Shown: in pieces, positions 61,718-64,000 of the stretch | Numbering within the stretch: the first letter of the stretch is position 1 | Layout of the letters: each line of letters begins with the position of its first letter | NCBI RefSeq assembly: GCF_002564045.1 | Contig: NZ_PDJK01000002.1 | Location: forward strand, 2,914,001-2,978,000 | From: Amycolatopsis sulphurea | GTDB taxonomy: Bacteria > Actinomycetota > Actinomycetes > Mycobacteriales > Pseudonocardiaceae | Direction of reading: 5' to 3' | Length of the DNA stretch: 64,000 nucleotides | Position numbers and translations under genes: made by a program | The notes under the pieces: model-generated | Databases searched by the model: none | What the model saw: only the letters and a program-made list of their open reading frames with translations | Told to the model about the DNA's origin: nothing

Positions 61718-63151
61718 TCAGAACTGGTAGTAAAGGAACGGGCTGAACGTCCCCGTAGCCACCAGAATCCCCGCGTAGACCAGTCCGGCCGTCATCACCC
61801 CGATACGGAGGGCGGTTGCCGTGCGGCTGCGGGAGGATTCGAGGAGTGGGCCGGTCACCGGGTTGGCGGGGAGGGCGAACACGGCGAGTGCGGCGAGCAA
61901 AATGACCAGGCGCTGGTTCGTCAGGGCGCTGTCCACGACGTCGCCGAGGCCGTTGAAGTCCGGGATGAGCATGTGGCCGATCATGGCCAAAGCGTGGCCC
62001 AGGTCGGTGGCGCGGAAGAAGACCCAGCCGATCACCACGAGGATCAGGGTCACCGCACGGCGGACAATACGGGCTGCCGGGTTCGCTGGGGGGCCGCCGA
62101 CGTTGAAGCGGCGTTCGAGTACCAGGAGGGCGCCGTGGTAGCAGCCCCAGATCAGGAACGTCCATTGTGCGCCGTGCCAGAAGCCGGTCAGGACGAAGAC
62201 GATGCACAGGTTTCGGTAGGTTTTGCCGGCGCCGGAGCGGTTTCCGCCCAGGGGAATGTATACGTAGTCGCGGAACCAGCGGGACAAGGACATGTGCCAG
62301 CGGCGCCAGAACTCGGTGATGGTCACCGACGAATACGGGCGGGCGAAGTTCTCCGGGAGGCGGAAGCCGAGCATGCGGCCTAAGCCGATCGCCATGTCGG
62401 AGTAGCCGGAGAAGTCGAAGAACAGCTGCAGGGTGTATCCGATCGCGCCGAGCCACGCGGTCGCGAACGTCATCTGGCTGGACGGGGTGGCGAAGCAGGC
62501 CTCGACCATCGGGCTGAGCGAGTCGGCGACGATCGCCTTCTTGCACAGTCCCAGTGCGAATCGCGGGAAACCGGCGGCGATGTCGTCGAGCCGGTGGGAA
62601 CGGTGCTGGGGCAGCTGGTCGGCGATCTCCCGGTAGCGCACGATCGGGCCGGCCACCAGTTGCGGGAACATCGCGATGTAGGCGGCGAACGACACGGGGT
62701 TGCGCAGCGCTCGCCGTTCGCCTCGGTAGATGTCCACTACGTAGGAAATGTGGTGGAAGGTGTAGAACGAGATCCCGATCGGCACCACGATGTTCGCCAC
62801 GCCGACATCGCCGCCGAACCAGTGTGCGACGGCCGCGATCTGCTGGGTGGCGAAGCCGGCGTACTTCCAGATCACGAGCACCAGCACGTCGAGCGTGATG
62901 ACGCCGATCAGGATCCGCTTCCGCCTGGTGCCACGCAGATCCCACGGACTGGGCTCGAGCGCGGGTCCGGCGAAGAAGTTCACCGTCATGCAGAGCAGCA
63001 GCAGGAACAGGTACGGCCCGGCGCCGATCGTGTAGAACAGCAGGCTCGCCACCGCGACGATGCCGTTGCGCCAGCTGCGCGGGCAGACCAGCACCGCGAC
63101 CAGTACCGCGGGCAGGAAGTACCACAGGAACAGCGGCGAAACGAACGACAT
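61718..63151 (-). CDS. MBOAT-family O-acyltransferase, AlgI-like
   Basis: A 477-residue protein with about 11 TM segments, the RRWHMSLSRWFRDYVYIPLGG signature and GFWHGAQW with the catalytic-type His. AlgI-like enzymes pass acetyl groups across the membrane to AlgJ/AlgX-type partners; the likely partner is at 56463-57782. ATG 63151. Confidence 0.93.
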   Translation of the reverse strand: MSFVSPLFLWYFLPAVLVAVLVCPRSWRNGIVAVASLLFYTIGAGPYLFLLLLCMTVNFFAGPALEPSPWDLRGTRRKRILIGVITLDVLVLVIWKYAGFATQQIAAVAHWFGGDVGVANIVVPIGISFYTFHHISYVVDIYRGERRALRNPVSFAAYIAMFPQLVAGPIVRYREIADQLPQHRSHRLDDIAAGFPRFALGLCKKAIVADSLSPMVEACFATPSSQMTFATAWLGAIGYTLQLFFDFSGYSDMAIGLGRMLGFRLPENFARPYSSVTITEFWRRWHMSLSRWFRDYVYIPLGGNRSGAGKTYRNLCIVFVLTGFWHGAQWTFLIWGCYHGALLVLERRFNVGGPPANPAARIVRRAVTLILVVIGWVFFRATDLGHALAMIGHMLIPDFNGLGDVVDSALTNQRLVILLAALAVFALPANPVTGPLLESSRSRTATALRIGVMTAGLVYAGILVATGTFSPFLYYQF

Positions 63152-63303
63152 CGGTGATGGACCCCCTCGGTTCCGGAGGAGACCTTAGCCCGAGTCGATG
63201 CCCCGGCGGGGCGATGCCCGAAGGATCACAGTCCGAATCACTGAGGGTGACCAGGCCCGAGACCGCATCGCTGCCCGGCCCGTCCGGACCGAGCAGCGCA
63301 GGA

Positions 63304-64000
63304 TCAAACCCGCCCAGCCGCGCGACGACGGCGGGCCACCTCGGCGAGCAGCACGCCGGCCGCGACGGAGGCGTTCAGCGACTCCACACCGGCGGCCATC
63401 GGGATCGAAACGGTCGCGTCGCAGGTCTCGCGGACCAGCCGGGACAGCCCACGGCCCTCCGAACCCAGCACGATCACCAGCGGCTCCGACGCCAGATCGA
63501 GGCCGTCGATGTCCACCGTGCCGTCTGCATCGAGGCCGACGATCATCAAGCCCTCCGACGCCCACGCACGCAGCTGGCGCGTGAGGTTCGTCGCGACCGC
63601 GATGGGCAGCTTCGCCGCGGTACCGGCGCTGGTCCGCCACGCCACCGCGGTCATCCCCGCGCTGCGGCGTTCGGGCAGCAGCACGCCCTGCGCGCCGAAG
63701 GCCGCGGCGGAGCGGATCACCGCGCCCAGGTTGCGCGGGTCGGTCACCCCGTCCAAGGCGACGAACAGCGGCGTGTTCCCGGAGTCCCGCGCGGTCTCCA
63801 TCAGATCGTCCGGATGCGCGTACTCGAACGGTGGTACCTGCAGGCCGAGGCCCTGGTGCATGGCCCGGTTCGTCTTGCGGTCCAGCTCTTCGCGGGGGAT
63901 CTCCAGGATCGAGATGCCCTTGTCCCCGGCGAGCCGCACGGCCTCGTTCACGCGGTCGTCGATGTCGATGTTCAGCGCGACGTACAGCGCGGTGCCCGGC
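63304..64000 (-). CDS. rlmB: 23S rRNA (guanosine-2251-2'-O)-methyltransferase, SpoU/TrmH family, 5' end outside window
   Basis: The frame is open to the window edge, so the start is missing. The SPOUT domain has the substrate-binding block LDGVTDPRNLGAVIRSA, GLDADG and the knot motifs VIVLGSEGRGLSR and SIPMAAGVESLNASVA, with the catalytic region intact. Upstream residues visible include LYVALNIDIDDRVNEAVRLA. Modifies Gm2251 in the peptidyl-transferase centre. Confidence 0.92.
   Translation of the reverse strand, partial: PGTALYVALNIDIDDRVNEAVRLAGDKGISILEIPREELDRKTNRAMHQGLGLQVPPFEYAHPDDLMETARDSGNTPLFVALDGVTDPRNLGAVIRSAAAFGAQGVLLPERRSAGMTAVAWRTSAGTAAKLPIAVATNLTRQLRAWASEGLMIVGLDADGTVDIDGLDLASEPLVIVLGSEGRGLSRLVRETCDATVSIPMAAGVESLNASVAAGVLLAEVARRRRAAGRV

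Noticed and set aside
1..64000. tRNA or rRNA genes
   Set aside because: No cloverleaf with CCA-end pattern or rRNA core sequence was noticed by eye; a covariance search would settle it.

Overview
The window is a high-GC actinobacterial chromosome segment. Codon use, GTG/TTG starts, Lsr2, ClpC, an EspG/PPE-type locus and iron/zinc regulatory boxes all fit the Pseudonocardiaceae, most likely Amycolatopsis or a close relative (inference, no database search). The backbone follows the Mycobacterium tuberculosis order I recall from about Rv3628 down to Rv3579c: ppa, PBP4-type dacB, zinc metalloprotease, tilS, hpt, an ESX-type insert, ftsH, folE-folP-folB-folK, DUF3180 protein, disordered membrane protein, Rossmann/DUF2520 protein, panC, panD, coaX, lysS, lsr2, clpC, then mhuD, hydrolase, amidase, mutY, carbonic anhydrase and finally rlmB.

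Layout. 1-7.3 kb: the 3' end of an MFS exporter, ppa, and the dacB/metalloprotease/tilS/hpt run. 7.4-11 kb: a small type VII secretion locus with a WXG-like small protein, a PPE-like protein and two EspG-type chaperones. 11-15.6 kb: ftsH and the folate operon, in which folE is cut short by an intein-like remnant exactly in front of the catalytic Cys. 15.6-17.4 kb: an insertion holding a dispersed palindromic repeat and a MerR regulator. 17.4-24.9 kb: membrane proteins and pantothenate/CoA genes. 24.9-28.3 kb: an SMR exporter behind a guanidine-III riboswitch, a methyltransferase, lysS and lsr2. 28.3-30.6 kb: a decayed AraC regulator, a TIGR03086-like protein and an IdeR-boxed FhuF-like protein. 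31-33.5 kb: clpC.

33.5-38 kb is accessory in character: an orphan kinase, a HicA/HicB-like toxin-antitoxin pair, a frameshifted Hsp70-like gene and a 36-bp tandem repeat. 38-47.4 kb carries pyroglutamyl peptidase, an M1 peptidase, a SARP/AfsR regulator beside a DrrAB-type exporter, an endonuclease/exonuclease/phosphatase protein, a sirtuin and MhuD. 47.4-52.1 kb has a lipoprotein M1 paralogue, hydrolase, amidase, mutY and a beta carbonic anhydrase. A second inverted copy of the dispersed repeat lies at 52.3 kb, followed by a LacI regulator, a zinc-type ABC operon with a Zur-like box, an AlgX/AlgJ-like protein, a DUF445 protein, a long hendecad coiled-coil protein, a HigBA pair, an AlgI-like MBOAT acyltransferase and the 3' part of rlmB.

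Most genes are housekeeping. The parts that stand out are the FolE/intein remnant, the inverted pair of about 240-bp palindromic elements, the guanidine-III riboswitch, the ESX-type island, the hendecad coiled-coil protein, and the decayed 28-29 and 36-38 kb zones. No rRNA, tRNA or CRISPR array was seen.
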